DNA from: Devosia sp.
GTDB taxonomy: Bacteria; Pseudomonadota; Alphaproteobacteria; Rhizobiales; Devosiaceae
Assembly (NCBI RefSeq): GCF_017307495.1
Contig: NZ_JAFKHE010000021.1
Location: 1 to 64,000, forward strand
Length of the DNA stretch: 64,000 bases
Reading direction: 5' to 3'
Position numbers and translations under genes: made by a program. The notes beneath the pieces are model-generated. The model was given only the letters and a program-made list of their open reading frames with translations. It did not search any database and was not told the origin of the DNA. Below, in pieces: positions 7,755 to 15,672 of the stretch. Positions within the stretch are counted from its first letter, which is position 1, and each line of letters starts with the position of its first letter.

Positions 7755-8762
7755 TCAGGAGGCAGCGCGCGAAACCGGACGATGCGCCGGTGCCGCAGCC
7801 TGCAGGGAGCGGGCCATGGCCAGCGCCGCGCCGCGCAGGCCGGCATCGGCGGCCGTCTTGATCACGTAGACCGGCACCTTCGAGATGTACTCCGAGCGCA
7901 GGCCGCGGTGCTCGAAGGCCTCGCGGAAGTGGCCGGTCTGCAGGGCGGGGATGGTGTTGGCGATCATGCCGCCGCCGAGATAGAGCCCGCCTCGCGCCCC
8001 ATACAGCAGGGCAATGTCGCCGGCGACCCGGCCGAGCCAGGTCGCCATCACCTGCAGGCTTCGCGCGGCCACCGGGTCCTTGCCGGATAGGCCGGCCGCC
8101 GCGATCTGCCGGGCGCCGGCCGCAGCGGCGGGAGCCTTCTCGGCGGTGGCGAGGGCGCGGTAGAGGGCGACAAGCCCCTTGCCGGTGAAGATGTCATTGC
8201 AGCTGAGATAGCTGCCGGGGGGAAAGGTGTCGCCGAGATCGACGCCATCGGCGGCGGCCGGCGCGAAGCGCATGAAGCCGCCTTCGCCGGCAACCGGCAT
8301 CCAGCTGTCGCCGACGCGCACCAAGCCGGCGATGCCGGCGGCGGCGCCGGCCATCAGAACGGCCTTGTTGCCGTAGGGCCTGGCCTTGCCCGGGATGAGC
8401 TCCTGCACGTCGTAGGCGGAGAGGTTGGGCAGGGCCAGGGCGGTCGCCTCGATGTCGTTGATGAGGCAGACGTGATCGGCACCGGTGGCGGCGCGGACAT
8501 CGTTGCGGGTGAGCGTCCAGTCGCGGTGGGTGAAGGTGGCCCCGTCGCCCTCGACCTCGCCGGCGAGCGCGATCGACACCTTGTTGGGGCAGCGGGGAAT
8601 GGAGGTGAGGTAGCGCTCCACGGCCTGCATGGGCCGCTCGAAATCGGCGGTGTTGAGGAGGGCGAAGCTGGACACCGACAACTCGTCGATGTCGGCGATG
8701 GCAAGGCTGATATAGGTGGCGCCGAACGCACCGACCAGCGCCTGCCTCGAATGTTCGGTCAT
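7755..8762 (-). CDS. Glucokinase-like protein with altered nucleotide motifs
   Basis: The 335-residue protein aligns with bacterial glucokinases over its length: NDIEATALALP (catalytic Asp of the NDF motif), FTGKGLVALYRAL and LGGGMIANTIPAL. Two signature motifs are changed. The N-terminal phosphate loop, normally DIGGTN, reads AFGATY, and the GPGTGLG loop reads GAAAGIA. EGGH reads EGGF. The fold is clear but ATP-dependent glucose phosphorylation is uncertain; it could be inactive, regulatory or have another donor. It is first in the operon with aldolase and pfkB. GAGGAG precedes the ATG and the FNR box lies about 60 bp upstream. Confidence 0.75.
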   Translation of the reverse strand: MTEHSRQALVGAFGATYISLAIADIDELSVSSFALLNTADFERPMQAVERYLTSIPRCPNKVSIALAGEVEGDGATFTHRDWTLTRNDVRAATGADHVCLINDIEATALALPNLSAYDVQELIPGKARPYGNKAVLMAGAAAGIAGLVRVGDSWMPVAGEGGFMRFAPAAADGVDLGDTFPPGSYLSCNDIFTGKGLVALYRALATAEKAPAAAAGARQIAAAGLSGKDPVAARSLQVMATWLGRVAGDIALLYGARGGLYLGGGMIANTIPALQTGHFREAFEHRGLRSEYISKVPVYVIKTAADAGLRGAALAMARSLQAAAPAHRPVSRAAS

Positions 8763-8821
8763 CGGGAGTCCTCCTCAAGCTGCACCTTGGGGGCAGGATG
8801 ACGCCGATGGCGGGCGCCGAT

Positions 8822-8835
8822 TTGATCTGGATCAT
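8822..8835 (-). promoter_or_regulatory. FNR/FixK box for the glucokinase-aldolase-pfkB operon
   Basis: TTGAT-CTGG-ATCAT. Centred 41.5 bp upstream of a predicted start at about 8787, leaving a 25-nt leader. It abuts the next box without a gap. Confidence 0.75.
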
Positions 8836-8849
8836 TTGACGCCGATCAA
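8836..8849 (+). promoter_or_regulatory. FNR/FixK box for PEP synthase
   Basis: TTGAC-GCCG-ATCAA. Class II placement gives a start near 8884 and a 40-nt leader to the ATG at 8924. Because it directly adjoins the divergent box, two dimers may compete or interact. Confidence 0.8.
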
Positions 8850-8923
8850 TGAGAGCCCCCGCGCGGCGCGCCAGCATCGAACGCCCGAGGCCCTTCCGGG
8901 TCTCGCCCCACAGGAGCGCTCCG

Positions 8924-11314
8924 ATGCTGCAGCCGACCGATCAGATTGCCTGGTTCGAGACCCTTCGCCGCAGCGATGTCGGGCGCGTGGGCGGCAAGAA
9001 TTCGTCGCTGGGAGAAATGGTGCAGGCGCTGGCGGCGAGCGGCATCCAGGTTCCGGCCGGGTTTGCGACGACCGCCGATGCCTATTGGGGCTTCATCGAG
9101 GCCAATGACCTCAGGAGCCGGATGACCGAGTTGCTCGCAGCCTGGGACGACAAGCGGGCCAGCCTGGCCGAGACGGGCGAAGCGATCCGGCGCCTGTTCC
9201 TCAAGTCGGCGTGGCCCGAGCCGATCGCGCAGGCGATCCGCGCCAGCTACCGCGAGCTGTGCCGGCGCAGCGGCGGCGGCGAGATCGACGTCGCGGTGCG
9301 CTCGAGTGCCACTGCCGAGGACCTGCCCGATGCGAGCTTTGCCGGCCAGCAGGAAACCTTCCTCAACATCAAGGGGGAGGACGCGCTGCTGGCGGCGTGC
9401 CGGCGCTGCTACGCCTCGCTGTTCACCGATCGCGCCATCAGCTACCGCAAGGCGAAGGGCTTCGACCACATGAAGGTGGCGCTGTCGATCGGCGTGCAGC
9501 GCATGGTGCGCGCCGACCTCGGCGCCTCGGGCGTGATGTTCTCGATCGACACCGAGACCGGGTTCGACAAGGTGGTGCTGATCGACGGCGCCTGGGGCCT
9601 GGGCGAGAACGTCGTGCAGGGCGCGGTCGATCCCGACGAATACGTGGTGTTCAAGCCGTTCCTCGGGCGGGACGGGGTGGTGCCCATCATCGAGAAGAAG
9701 CGCGGCACCAAGGCGATCAAGATGATCTACGCCGCCGGCGAGACGCCGACGCGCAACGTGCCGACCTCGAAGGCGGAGCGCGCCAGCTTCGTGCTGTCGG
9801 ATGCCGAGATCGTCCGGCTGGCGGGCTGGGCGGTGGCCATCGAGCAGCACTACGGCTGCCCCATGGACATGGAGTGGGCCAAGGACGGCCGGACGGGCGA
9901 ACTGTTCATCGTGCAGGCGCGGCCGGAAACGGTGCAGGCGCGGCGCGGCAGCGGCGTCCTCAGGTCGTACCATATCCGCGAGCACGGTCGCACGCTGCTG
10001 ACCGGCCTCGCCATCGGCGAAGCGGCGGTGAGCGCCCCGGTGTGCCTGCTCGAAAGCGCCAAGGACATCGACCGGTTCATCGATGGCTCGGTGCTCGTCA
10101 CCTCGACCACGGACCCCGACTGGGTGCCGATCATGAAGCGGGCCGCCGCCATCGTCACCGACCACGGCGGGCGCACCTCGCACGCGGCCATCGTCAGCCG
10201 CGAACTGGGCCTGCCGGCAATCGTCGGCACGGGCAAGGCGACCGAACTGCTGCATGACGGCCAGGAGGTGACGATCAACTGCGCCGAGGGCGACGAAGGC
10301 GCCATCTACGAGGGCCCGGCGGACATCGCGATCGAGACGCTGGACCTTCAATCCCTGCCGCAGACCGGCACCAAGGTGATGCTGAACCTCGCCAACCCGG
10401 GCGCGGCGTTCCGCTGGTGGCGCCTGCCGGCCGACGGGGTCGGCCTGGCGCGCATGGAGTTCGTCATCTCCAACGCCATCCGCGTCCATCCGATGGCATT
10501 GGTGAAGTTCGACCAGCTGCGCGACGACGCGGCGCGGCTCGAGATCGAGCGGCTGACCACCGGCTACGAGAGCAAGACGGAGTACTTCGTCGACCAGCTG
10601 TCGCGCGGCCTCGCGCGGATCGCGGCGGCGGCCTATCCCAAGCCGGTCATCATCCGGATGAGCGATTTCAAGACCAACGAATATGCCGGCCTGATCGGGG
10701 GCGCGGGGTTCGAGCCGCTCGAGGAAAACCCGATGATCGGCTTCCGCGGCGCATCGCGCTACTACTCACCGCGCTATCGGGACGGCTTCGCGCTCGAATG
10801 CCAGGCGATCGCGCGGCTCAGGAAGCAGCTCGGCTTCGACAATGTCGTGGTGATGATCCCGTTCTGCCGCTCGGTGATCGAGGCCGACCGGGTGCTCGAG
10901 GTGATGGCCGGGAACGGGCTCAGGCGTGGCGAGGACGGGCTGCAGGTCTACGTGATGTGCGAGATACCGTCCAACGTGGTGCTGGCCGCCGAGTTCGCCA
11001 AGCGTTTCGACGGCTTCTCGATCGGCTCGAACGACCTGACCCAGCTGACGCTGGGCGTCGACCGCGACTCCGAGGAACTGGCCGGGCTGTTCGATGAGCA
11101 GGACCCGGCGGTCAAGTGGATGATCGACAGCGTGATCAGCGCCGCGCACAAGGCGGGCGCGAAGGTCGGGCTGTGCGGCCAGGCGCCCAGCGACCACCCG
11201 GAGTTCGCCCGCTTCCTGGTCGAATGCGGCATCGACTCGATGTCGGTGAGCCCCGACAGCTTCGTCGCCGTCAAGCACCAGGTGGCCGCCGCGGAGGCGG
11301 CAAGGAAACCATGA
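8924..11314 (+). CDS. ppsA: Phosphoenolpyruvate synthase
   Basis: This 796-residue enzyme interconverts pyruvate + ATP and PEP + AMP + Pi. The N-terminal ATP-binding domain starts with GRVGGKNSSLGEM and contains VRSSATAEDLPDASFAGQ. The swivelling domain has the phospho-histidine H420 in DHGGRTSHAAI. The C-terminal TIM barrel ends with SIGSNDLTQLTLGVDRD and the catalytic Cys751 in LCGQAPSDHPE. The ATG at 8924 follows CAGGAG; an upstream in-frame ATG at 8849 lies inside the FNR box. In an oxygen-limited, glycolytic setting it could run toward pyruvate and ATP, which is an inference. Confidence 0.92.
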   Translation: MLQPTDQIAWFETLRRSDVGRVGGKNSSLGEMVQALAASGIQVPAGFATTADAYWGFIEANDLRSRMTELLAAWDDKRASLAETGEAIRRLFLKSAWPEPIAQAIRASYRELCRRSGGGEIDVAVRSSATAEDLPDASFAGQQETFLNIKGEDALLAACRRCYASLFTDRAISYRKAKGFDHMKVALSIGVQRMVRADLGASGVMFSIDTETGFDKVVLIDGAWGLGENVVQGAVDPDEYVVFKPFLGRDGVVPIIEKKRGTKAIKMIYAAGETPTRNVPTSKAERASFVLSDAEIVRLAGWAVAIEQHYGCPMDMEWAKDGRTGELFIVQARPETVQARRGSGVLRSYHIREHGRTLLTGLAIGEAAVSAPVCLLESAKDIDRFIDGSVLVTSTTDPDWVPIMKRAAAIVTDHGGRTSHAAIVSRELGLPAIVGTGKATELLHDGQEVTINCAEGDEGAIYEGPADIAIETLDLQSLPQTGTKVMLNLANPGAAFRWWRLPADGVGLARMEFVISNAIRVHPMALVKFDQLRDDAARLEIERLTTGYESKTEYFVDQLSRGLARIAAAAYPKPVIIRMSDFKTNEYAGLIGGAGFEPLEENPMIGFRGASRYYSPRYRDGFALECQAIARLRKQLGFDNVVVMIPFCRSVIEADRVLEVMAGNGLRRGEDGLQVYVMCEIPSNVVLAAEFAKRFDGFSIGSNDLTQLTLGVDRDSEELAGLFDEQDPAVKWMIDSVISAAHKAGAKVGLCGQAPSDHPEFARFLVECGIDSMSVSPDSFVAVKHQVAAAEAARKP

Positions 11315-11333
11315 CCCCGAAGGACCCCGCAAG

Positions 11334-11591
11334 ATGAACGATCTCGACCACCGCGAGCAGGCCCAGCTTGGCCTCAAATACATCGAGGACTCCGTCGTCA
11401 ACCTGCTGACGCGGCACCCCAAGGGGCTCAGCGCGCCGGCGATCGCCGAAGTGCTGGGGCTAAGCGCGGAGCTGGCGCCGAAGCATCGCGACATGATCGC
11501 TTCTGGGGTGCTGGAGCTGCTGGTGCGCTCGGGCCGGATCCTGTGGAACGAGGCCAGCCGCACCTATGTCGACAACCCCGACAAGTCCTGA
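11334..11591 (+). CDS. Small winged-helix-like protein downstream of ppsA
   Basis: This 85-residue protein has a C-terminal half (LSAPAIAEVLGLS...ELLVRSGRILWNEASRTYV) that reads like a small winged helix: helix, helix, then a hairpin. It lacks any other domain. It starts 19 nt after ppsA and should share its transcript. The function is unknown; a DNA-binding or protein-docking role is possible. It is not a PEP synthase regulatory protein of the usual kinase type. Confidence 0.7.
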   Translation: MNDLDHREQAQLGLKYIEDSVVNLLTRHPKGLSAPAIAEVLGLSAELAPKHRDMIASGVLELLVRSGRILWNEASRTYVDNPDKS

Positions 11592-11645
11592 CAGCGGGGC
11601 ACCGGAACATCCCGCATCTCCGCAATCGCGCCCGCGAAAACTGAG

Positions 11646-11668
11646 GCCCCGCTGCCGCGGGGATGACC
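11646..11668. repeat. Degenerate palindromic repeat
   Basis: GCCCCGCTGCCGCGGGGATGACC resembles the distal half of the CATCCCCGC...GCGGGGATGAC element found at 5200-5276. It lies in the 251-bp space between two gene ends pointing toward each other, where I see no gene. Confidence 0.5.
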
Positions 11669-11713
11669 GGTGGTGGGCGGCAATCGCCTGTGATCCGCGT
11701 TCACGGGAAAGGC

Positions 11714-11759
11714 CCCCTCACCCGGCCTTCGGCCGACCTCTCCCCCAGAGGGAGAGGTG
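11714..11759. repeat. CCCCTCACCC-type intergenic repeat
   Basis: CCCCTCACCCGGCCTTCGG is followed by CCGACCTCTCCC and a hairpin CTCTCCC-CCAGA-GGGAGAG. The same family appears at 60803-60930. It lies between convergent genes and may act as a bidirectional transcript end. Confidence 0.65.
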
Positions 11760-11842
11760 AAGGCCACCCTCGTGTGCCGTACGTGCCGACGGCGTCATAT
11801 GCCGCCGGTGGGGTGGGCGGCGGGAACGCGGCTGGCGGTGCC

Positions 11843-12493
11843 TCAGAGGACGGTGATGCGGTTGTCGACCTGCGTGACGCCGGGAACGCACCAGGCGGTG
11901 CTTTCGGCCAGCCCCTTCTCGTGCCACGAGGTGACTTCGCCGGCGAGCGTGACCTTGCTGCCCTCGGCCGTGACACGGATGCGCTCGGCGTCGAGCGGGG
12001 CAATGTCGGCCAGCGCCCGCTTGATCTTCTCGTGCACCTTCTCGGCCTGGATCGGCGGCCGGATCTGGGCGTCGCTGCGGATCTCACGCACTCCCTCGAG
12101 GGCGCGCAGGTCGTCGATGGCGGCCTGCAGCTGGAAGTGCCAGTCGACATCGCCATGCAGCGTGATGGTGCCATCCTTGACGGCGAAGTGCAGCCGGTCG
12201 AGCGGCACCGACACGTTGGAGGCCAGGCGGGCATAGGCGCGCTCCGCGATCTGCTCGTCGGAGGTCCGGTTCTCGCCGGCGAGGTCGACGAGCAGTTCGT
12301 TGATGACGGCCTTCACGCCCTTGACCTGGCCTGCCGCCCGCTCGGCACTGGAGCGTTCCAGCAGGCTCGGCACATGACCCGAGATGGTCACGATCCCCTC
12401 CCGGGCACCGACACCGATCCGGCTCGAATTGATGGCCGGATCGAAATCGAGGCGCGACTGTACGGCCGCCTGCAGCTTGTGATCTTCACGCAT
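11843..12493 (-). CDS. Triple BON-domain protein
   Basis: This 216-residue protein has three BON repeats, near residues 5-70, 78-145 and 148-215. Each carries the pattern of a helix, an I.V...G.VTL.G.V strand pair and a closing GV..V.N strand. No signal peptide is visible, so it is probably cytoplasmic, unlike OsmY. BON domains bind phospholipid or other envelope components. It is a paralogue of the protein at 37000-37647. An FNR box lies about 62 bp upstream and TATATA (12525-12530, minus strand) fits a -10. Confidence 0.88.
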   Translation of the reverse strand: MREDHKLQAAVQSRLDFDPAINSSRIGVGAREGIVTISGHVPSLLERSSAERAAGQVKGVKAVINELLVDLAGENRTSDEQIAERAYARLASNVSVPLDRLHFAVKDGTITLHGDVDWHFQLQAAIDDLRALEGVREIRSDAQIRPPIQAEKVHEKIKRALADIAPLDAERIRVTAEGSKVTLAGEVTSWHEKGLAESTAWCVPGVTQVDNRITVL

Positions 12494-12547
12494 CTGGTGC
12501 TCCGAAATCCTGTGCCCGCCACGCTATATACGCCGCCGCTGCCGGGT

Positions 12548-12561
12548 TTGACCAAGCTCAA
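12548..12561 (-). promoter_or_regulatory. FNR/FixK box for BON protein
   Basis: TTGAC-CAAG-CTCAA, inside the perfect dyad GTTTGA-N6-TCAAAC (12546-12563). The predicted start is near 12513, with a 20-nt leader, and TATATA lies at the expected -10. Confidence 0.75.
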
Positions 12562-12630
12562 ACGGCATGACCCGCGGCGCGTGAGGACGAGGCGGGGCGT
12601 TTCGGGTGCAAAGGCACCGGCGGTGACGTG

Positions 12631-13464
12631 CTAGTGCGACATGAAGACCGGGAGGCGCCGTTCGTCGAGCACGCCCCGGGTGGCGCCGCCGAGGATGAAT
12701 TCGCGGACCCGGCTGTGCCCATAGGCGCCCATCACCATCAGCCCGGCCCCGCTTTCGATCGCCGCCTGCTGCAGGGCCGCGCCGACGGGCTGCTCCGCTC
12801 GGGTGAACAGCCGTGCCTCGGCGTCGATGCCGTGGTGGCGGAGCTGGTCCTGCAGGTGGCCAACCGAGGTCGGGCCGATCGTCTTGTCATCGGTGGCGCA
12901 CAGGATCGTCACATGCCCCACCGTCTCGAGCATCGGCATGGCGTCGCGCACCGCCCGCGCCGCGGCGCGCCCTCCGTCCCAGGCTACGGCCGCGGATTCG
13001 AGATGCGCCGTCGCCTCGCCGTCGGGGAAGACCCAGGCCGGTCCTCCCGACTGGAACAGCACCGCCTCGGCGACGGCGGCCTGGTCGTCGCTGGCGCGCG
13101 CCGGCATCAGCAGCGAACAGTCGAAGGTCCTGGCCTCGCTCGCGACGAGAGCGGCGGCAGCATCGGGGCGGGTCCTTGCACGGCGCACGGTCAGCGGAAT
13201 GCGGAAGCGGCGCGCCAGGTGCTCGAGTTCGACCGTCAGTTCCGCCGCCGCGGCATGGCTGCGCGCTTCCGCGGCGGCGATCATGGCGGATACGTCGATC
13301 AGCATATGGGCGAAGGCGCTGCGGACCTCTTCGATATCCACCTCGTGCACGAGTGCCGTGACCTCACCGCCCAGGCTGGCCGCCATGTCGACGGCGCGCA
13401 GCAGGCCCGCAGTCGGCGTCGGGTCGGGATAGGTGCTGACCGGCAGGAAGAAGGTCATGGGCAT
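12631..13464 (-). CDS. Universal stress protein, two-domain
   Basis: The 277-residue protein has two USP-like halves. The C-terminal one keeps the ATP-binding signature GAYGHSRVREFILGGATRGVL (G-X2-G-X9-G type); the first is degenerate and lacks it. It lies 9 nt after the bactofilin-like membrane protein, so the two are probably one transcript from the FNR box at 14762-14775. It is one of four USP genes in the island. Such proteins are induced by oxygen loss and starvation in many bacteria; the exact role is unknown. Confidence 0.85.
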   Translation of the reverse strand: MPMTFFLPVSTYPDPTPTAGLLRAVDMAASLGGEVTALVHEVDIEEVRSAFAHMLIDVSAMIAAAEARSHAAAAELTVELEHLARRFRIPLTVRRARTRPDAAAALVASEARTFDCSLLMPARASDDQAAVAEAVLFQSGGPAWVFPDGEATAHLESAAVAWDGGRAAARAVRDAMPMLETVGHVTILCATDDKTIGPTSVGHLQDQLRHHGIDAEARLFTRAEQPVGAALQQAAIESGAGLMVMGAYGHSRVREFILGGATRGVLDERRLPVFMSH

Positions 13465-13473
13465 GCCGGCCTC

Positions 13474-14661
13474 CTAGACGGCTTCGGGAGCCGGCGGAAT
13501 GGCGGCTGGTGCCGGCTGCTGGTCGCGGGGGCGGAACCGGCCCAGAATGACGCTGGCGACGACGCCAAAGCCGAAGCAGAGGATCACGAGGGTGAGCAGC
13601 CAGCCGATCACCGGGATCATGCCAAGCAGCCCGGCCACAACGATCGACAGGGCCAGGACGACGATGCGCCTGAGATTGGTTTCAAGCGTCACCAGCCCCC
13701 TGGCGATGCCGGCCCCGAGGAGGTAGGCGCCGGCGAGATAGGCCAGGGCCCAGACGATCACGACGAACAGGACGGCGAAAGGAACGAGGAAGATGCCGAC
13801 AAAGGTCATCACGAGGACCGGGACGAGGCCGATGACGGCGGCAAGGGTCACGAAGCCGAGGCCGAGGCGCCGGAACGGGTGGGCGCGGGCGGCCGACTCC
13901 AGCGCCTGGGTCAGGCGCGGCAGCAGGGCGATGAAGACGACGCCGACGACGAACAGCAGCAGCCACCAGATGCCTGTCGCCCACACGGCCGGCCAGACGC
14001 CCCGGATCACATGCTCGGCGGTCTTGCCGGCCTCGGCCGAATAGTCGGGGGTGACCAGTTGCTCGAACTTGACGCGATCCGCCGACGCCACCGAAGCGGG
14101 AACGGCGATCTGGCGCGGAGCATGGATGGTGACGGTGCCGTCGACGCGGGCATCAGGGCCGAAATTGAGATTCTCGCCGACGAAGTTCAGGTCGCCCTTG
14201 ACGGCTCCCCCGAGGGTCAGCGTCTGGGCGGTGACCAGTGCGGCGCCGTCGATCCCGGAGGAGAGGGTCACGGTCTGGCCCGCGATGCGGACGTTGCCGC
14301 CGACGGGTTGCGCGGAGGTCACCGACACGGAGTTGCCCATGGCGGTGACGTCGCCGCCGACATTGCCGGTGACGGAGACGCTGTAGCCTGCCGCATAGAG
14401 GTCGCCGACGACGTCGGCCCCCTGGCTGACGTTGAAGCCGGCCAGATGGGCATCGCCGCTGACCGGGGCCCGCAGCGCGACGTCGTAGCCCGCCGCGAAG
14501 ACATCGCGCGCCACCGGTGTGTCGACCAGCGCGGATTGGCCCGCAATGAAGTGATCACCGCCGAACGTCATCTGGTTGGTAGCCGGCGGGCCGTCCTGGG
14601 CCTGCGCCTCCACCGACAGGACGAGCAGGGCGGCTACCAGCAGCATCAGCACCGATCGCAT
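13474..14661 (-). CDS. Bactofilin-like repeat protein with C-terminal membrane domain
   Basis: The 395-residue protein has a signal peptide (VLMLLVAALLVLSVEAQA). Residues 25-170 form a beta-solenoid-like region with short repeats such as GGDVTAMGNSV, GGNVRIAGQTV and KGDLNFVGENL, as in polymer-forming cytoskeletal (bactofilin) proteins. Several membrane helices follow, including IWWLLLFVVGVVFIALL and LLTLVILCFGFGVVASVIL. Family proteins of this layout are uncharacterised; the repeat part should lie outside the cytoplasm. GAGGAG supports the ATG at 14661. It heads a two-gene unit with the USP gene. Confidence 0.8.
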   Translation of the reverse strand: MRSVLMLLVAALLVLSVEAQAQDGPPATNQMTFGGDHFIAGQSALVDTPVARDVFAAGYDVALRAPVSGDAHLAGFNVSQGADVVGDLYAAGYSVSVTGNVGGDVTAMGNSVSVTSAQPVGGNVRIAGQTVTLSSGIDGAALVTAQTLTLGGAVKGDLNFVGENLNFGPDARVDGTVTIHAPRQIAVPASVASADRVKFEQLVTPDYSAEAGKTAEHVIRGVWPAVWATGIWWLLLFVVGVVFIALLPRLTQALESAARAHPFRRLGLGFVTLAAVIGLVPVLVMTFVGIFLVPFAVLFVVIVWALAYLAGAYLLGAGIARGLVTLETNLRRIVVLALSIVVAGLLGMIPVIGWLLTLVILCFGFGVVASVILGRFRPRDQQPAPAAIPPAPEAV

Positions 14662-14761
14662 GGCGATCTCCTCGCGTTTGGCCAAGTCTGATTGACACCG
14701 GTCGGATCGGAAAACATGCCGGCAGGTGCCGATGCGCTACAGAACCGCAGCCGGCGCGGCG

Positions 14762-14775
14762 TTGATCTGCGTCAA
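14762..14775 (-). promoter_or_regulatory. FNR/FixK box for bactofilin-like/USP operon
   Basis: TTGAT-CTGC-GTCAA. It overlaps the stop codon of the receiver gene upstream. The predicted start is near 14727, with a leader of about 66 nt to the ATG at 14661. Confidence 0.7.
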
Positions 14776-15146
14776 CCGTCCTGTCGCGGCGGAGGTGCGC
14801 TGGACCAGGCGCTGGCCCGGGTGGCGAGAGCCCGCTTCACCGCCTCCGACAGGGCGGGCCCGAGGAACGGCTTGGTCAGCGTCCGGAAGGTGTAGCCCGC
14901 CATGGGATGGGCGGGAGTATTGGCCAGCAGCACCACCGGCTCGAACTCCTTGAGAAACCTTCGGCTCTCGGATGTGAACGACGTGAGCCCATGGTGATCG
15001 ACCACGGCGCAATCGAAACTCGCCGCCGGCTCGTCCAGATCATCGACCGAAGTCACCGCCGTCACGGTGTAGCCTTCTGCCTCCAGCGCGAACCGGAGCG
15101 AATTCCGCAGCGATGAGCTTGGCGCAACGACCAGCAGGTGGACCAT
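14772..15146 (-). CDS. Degenerate stand-alone receiver protein
   Basis: The 124-residue protein has a receiver-like fold: LLVVAPSSSLRNSL at the N-terminus, CAVVDHH with D50 at the phosphorylation position, VVLLANTP, and LTKPFLG with the conserved Lys (K92). The acidic pair that binds magnesium is replaced (APSS), so normal phosphotransfer is doubtful. There is no output domain. GAGGGAAAGAG before the ATG at 15146 sets the start. An imperfect FNR box lies upstream. It may buffer or allosterically affect the FixL branch next door; this is an inference. Confidence 0.7.
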   Translation of the reverse strand: MVHLLVVAPSSSLRNSLRFALEAEGYTVTAVTSVDDLDEPAASFDCAVVDHHGLTSFTSESRRFLKEFEPVVLLANTPAHPMAGYTFRTLTKPFLGPALSEAVKRALATRASAWSSAPPPRQDG

Positions 15147-15218
15147 TTTGGTCTCTTTCCCTCTGCATCGAACGGGAACGATGCAGCCCAACCGTAGCGC
15201 CGGCCCTCGCGACTTTTC

Positions 15219-15232
15219 TTGCTGTAGATCAA
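15219..15232 (-). promoter_or_regulatory. Imperfect FNR/FixK box before degenerate receiver
   Basis: TTGCT-GTAG-ATCAA. One half deviates. The predicted start is near 15184, with a 38-nt leader. Confidence 0.5.
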
Positions 15233-15294
15233 GCGAGATGCTCGCGATTGTGCGGTTGGCAGAGATCCCCGGCCATCAGCCCTCTGGCTGGCAG

Positions 15295-15672
15295 TCAGGC
15301 GGCGCGGGCGACCGCGCGCCGGATGGAGCGGATGATCGCGTCCTGGCTGAACGGCTTCTCGATGAAATCGATCGCGCCGTTCTGCATCGCCTCGGCTGCC
15401 ATTTTTGCGTCGCCATGCCCGGTGACGACGATGGCGGGTAACAGCGTCCCGGCCGCCCTGAGACGACGCAGCAGTTCCACGCCGTCGATGTCCGGCATGC
15501 GCAGGTCGGTGACGAGGCAGCCGTTGCGGACCTCGGCGGCGATGTCGAGGAACGCCTGCGCCGTGGCATAGGTGCGCACGACAAAGCCGGCCGTATCGAG
15601 CAGGAAGGCGAGCGAGCTGCGCACCGATTCCTCGTCGTCGACGATGTGGACGGCGACATCGGCACTGGTCAT
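15295..15672 (-). CDS. FixJ-like receiver without DNA-binding domain
   Basis: The 125-residue protein is a complete receiver domain: the acidic pair VDDEE (D12, D13), D56 in [13 protein letters not shown]84 in VVTGHGD, and K106 in FIEKPF. It resembles the N-terminal half of FixJ but stops after the domain (RRAVARAA). FixJ normally continues with a LuxR-type helix-turn-helix; none follows in any frame before the next gene. Its ATG overlaps the end of the kinase gene (ATGA), so it is surely the partner of that FixL. It must signal by protein contact or act as a phosphate sink. Confidence 0.87.
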   Translation of the reverse strand: MTSADVAVHIVDDEESVRSSLAFLLDTAGFVVRTYATAQAFLDIAAEVRNGCLVTDLRMPDIDGVELLRRLRAAGTLLPAIVVTGHGDAKMAAEAMQNGAIDFIEKPFSQDAIIRSIRRAVARAA

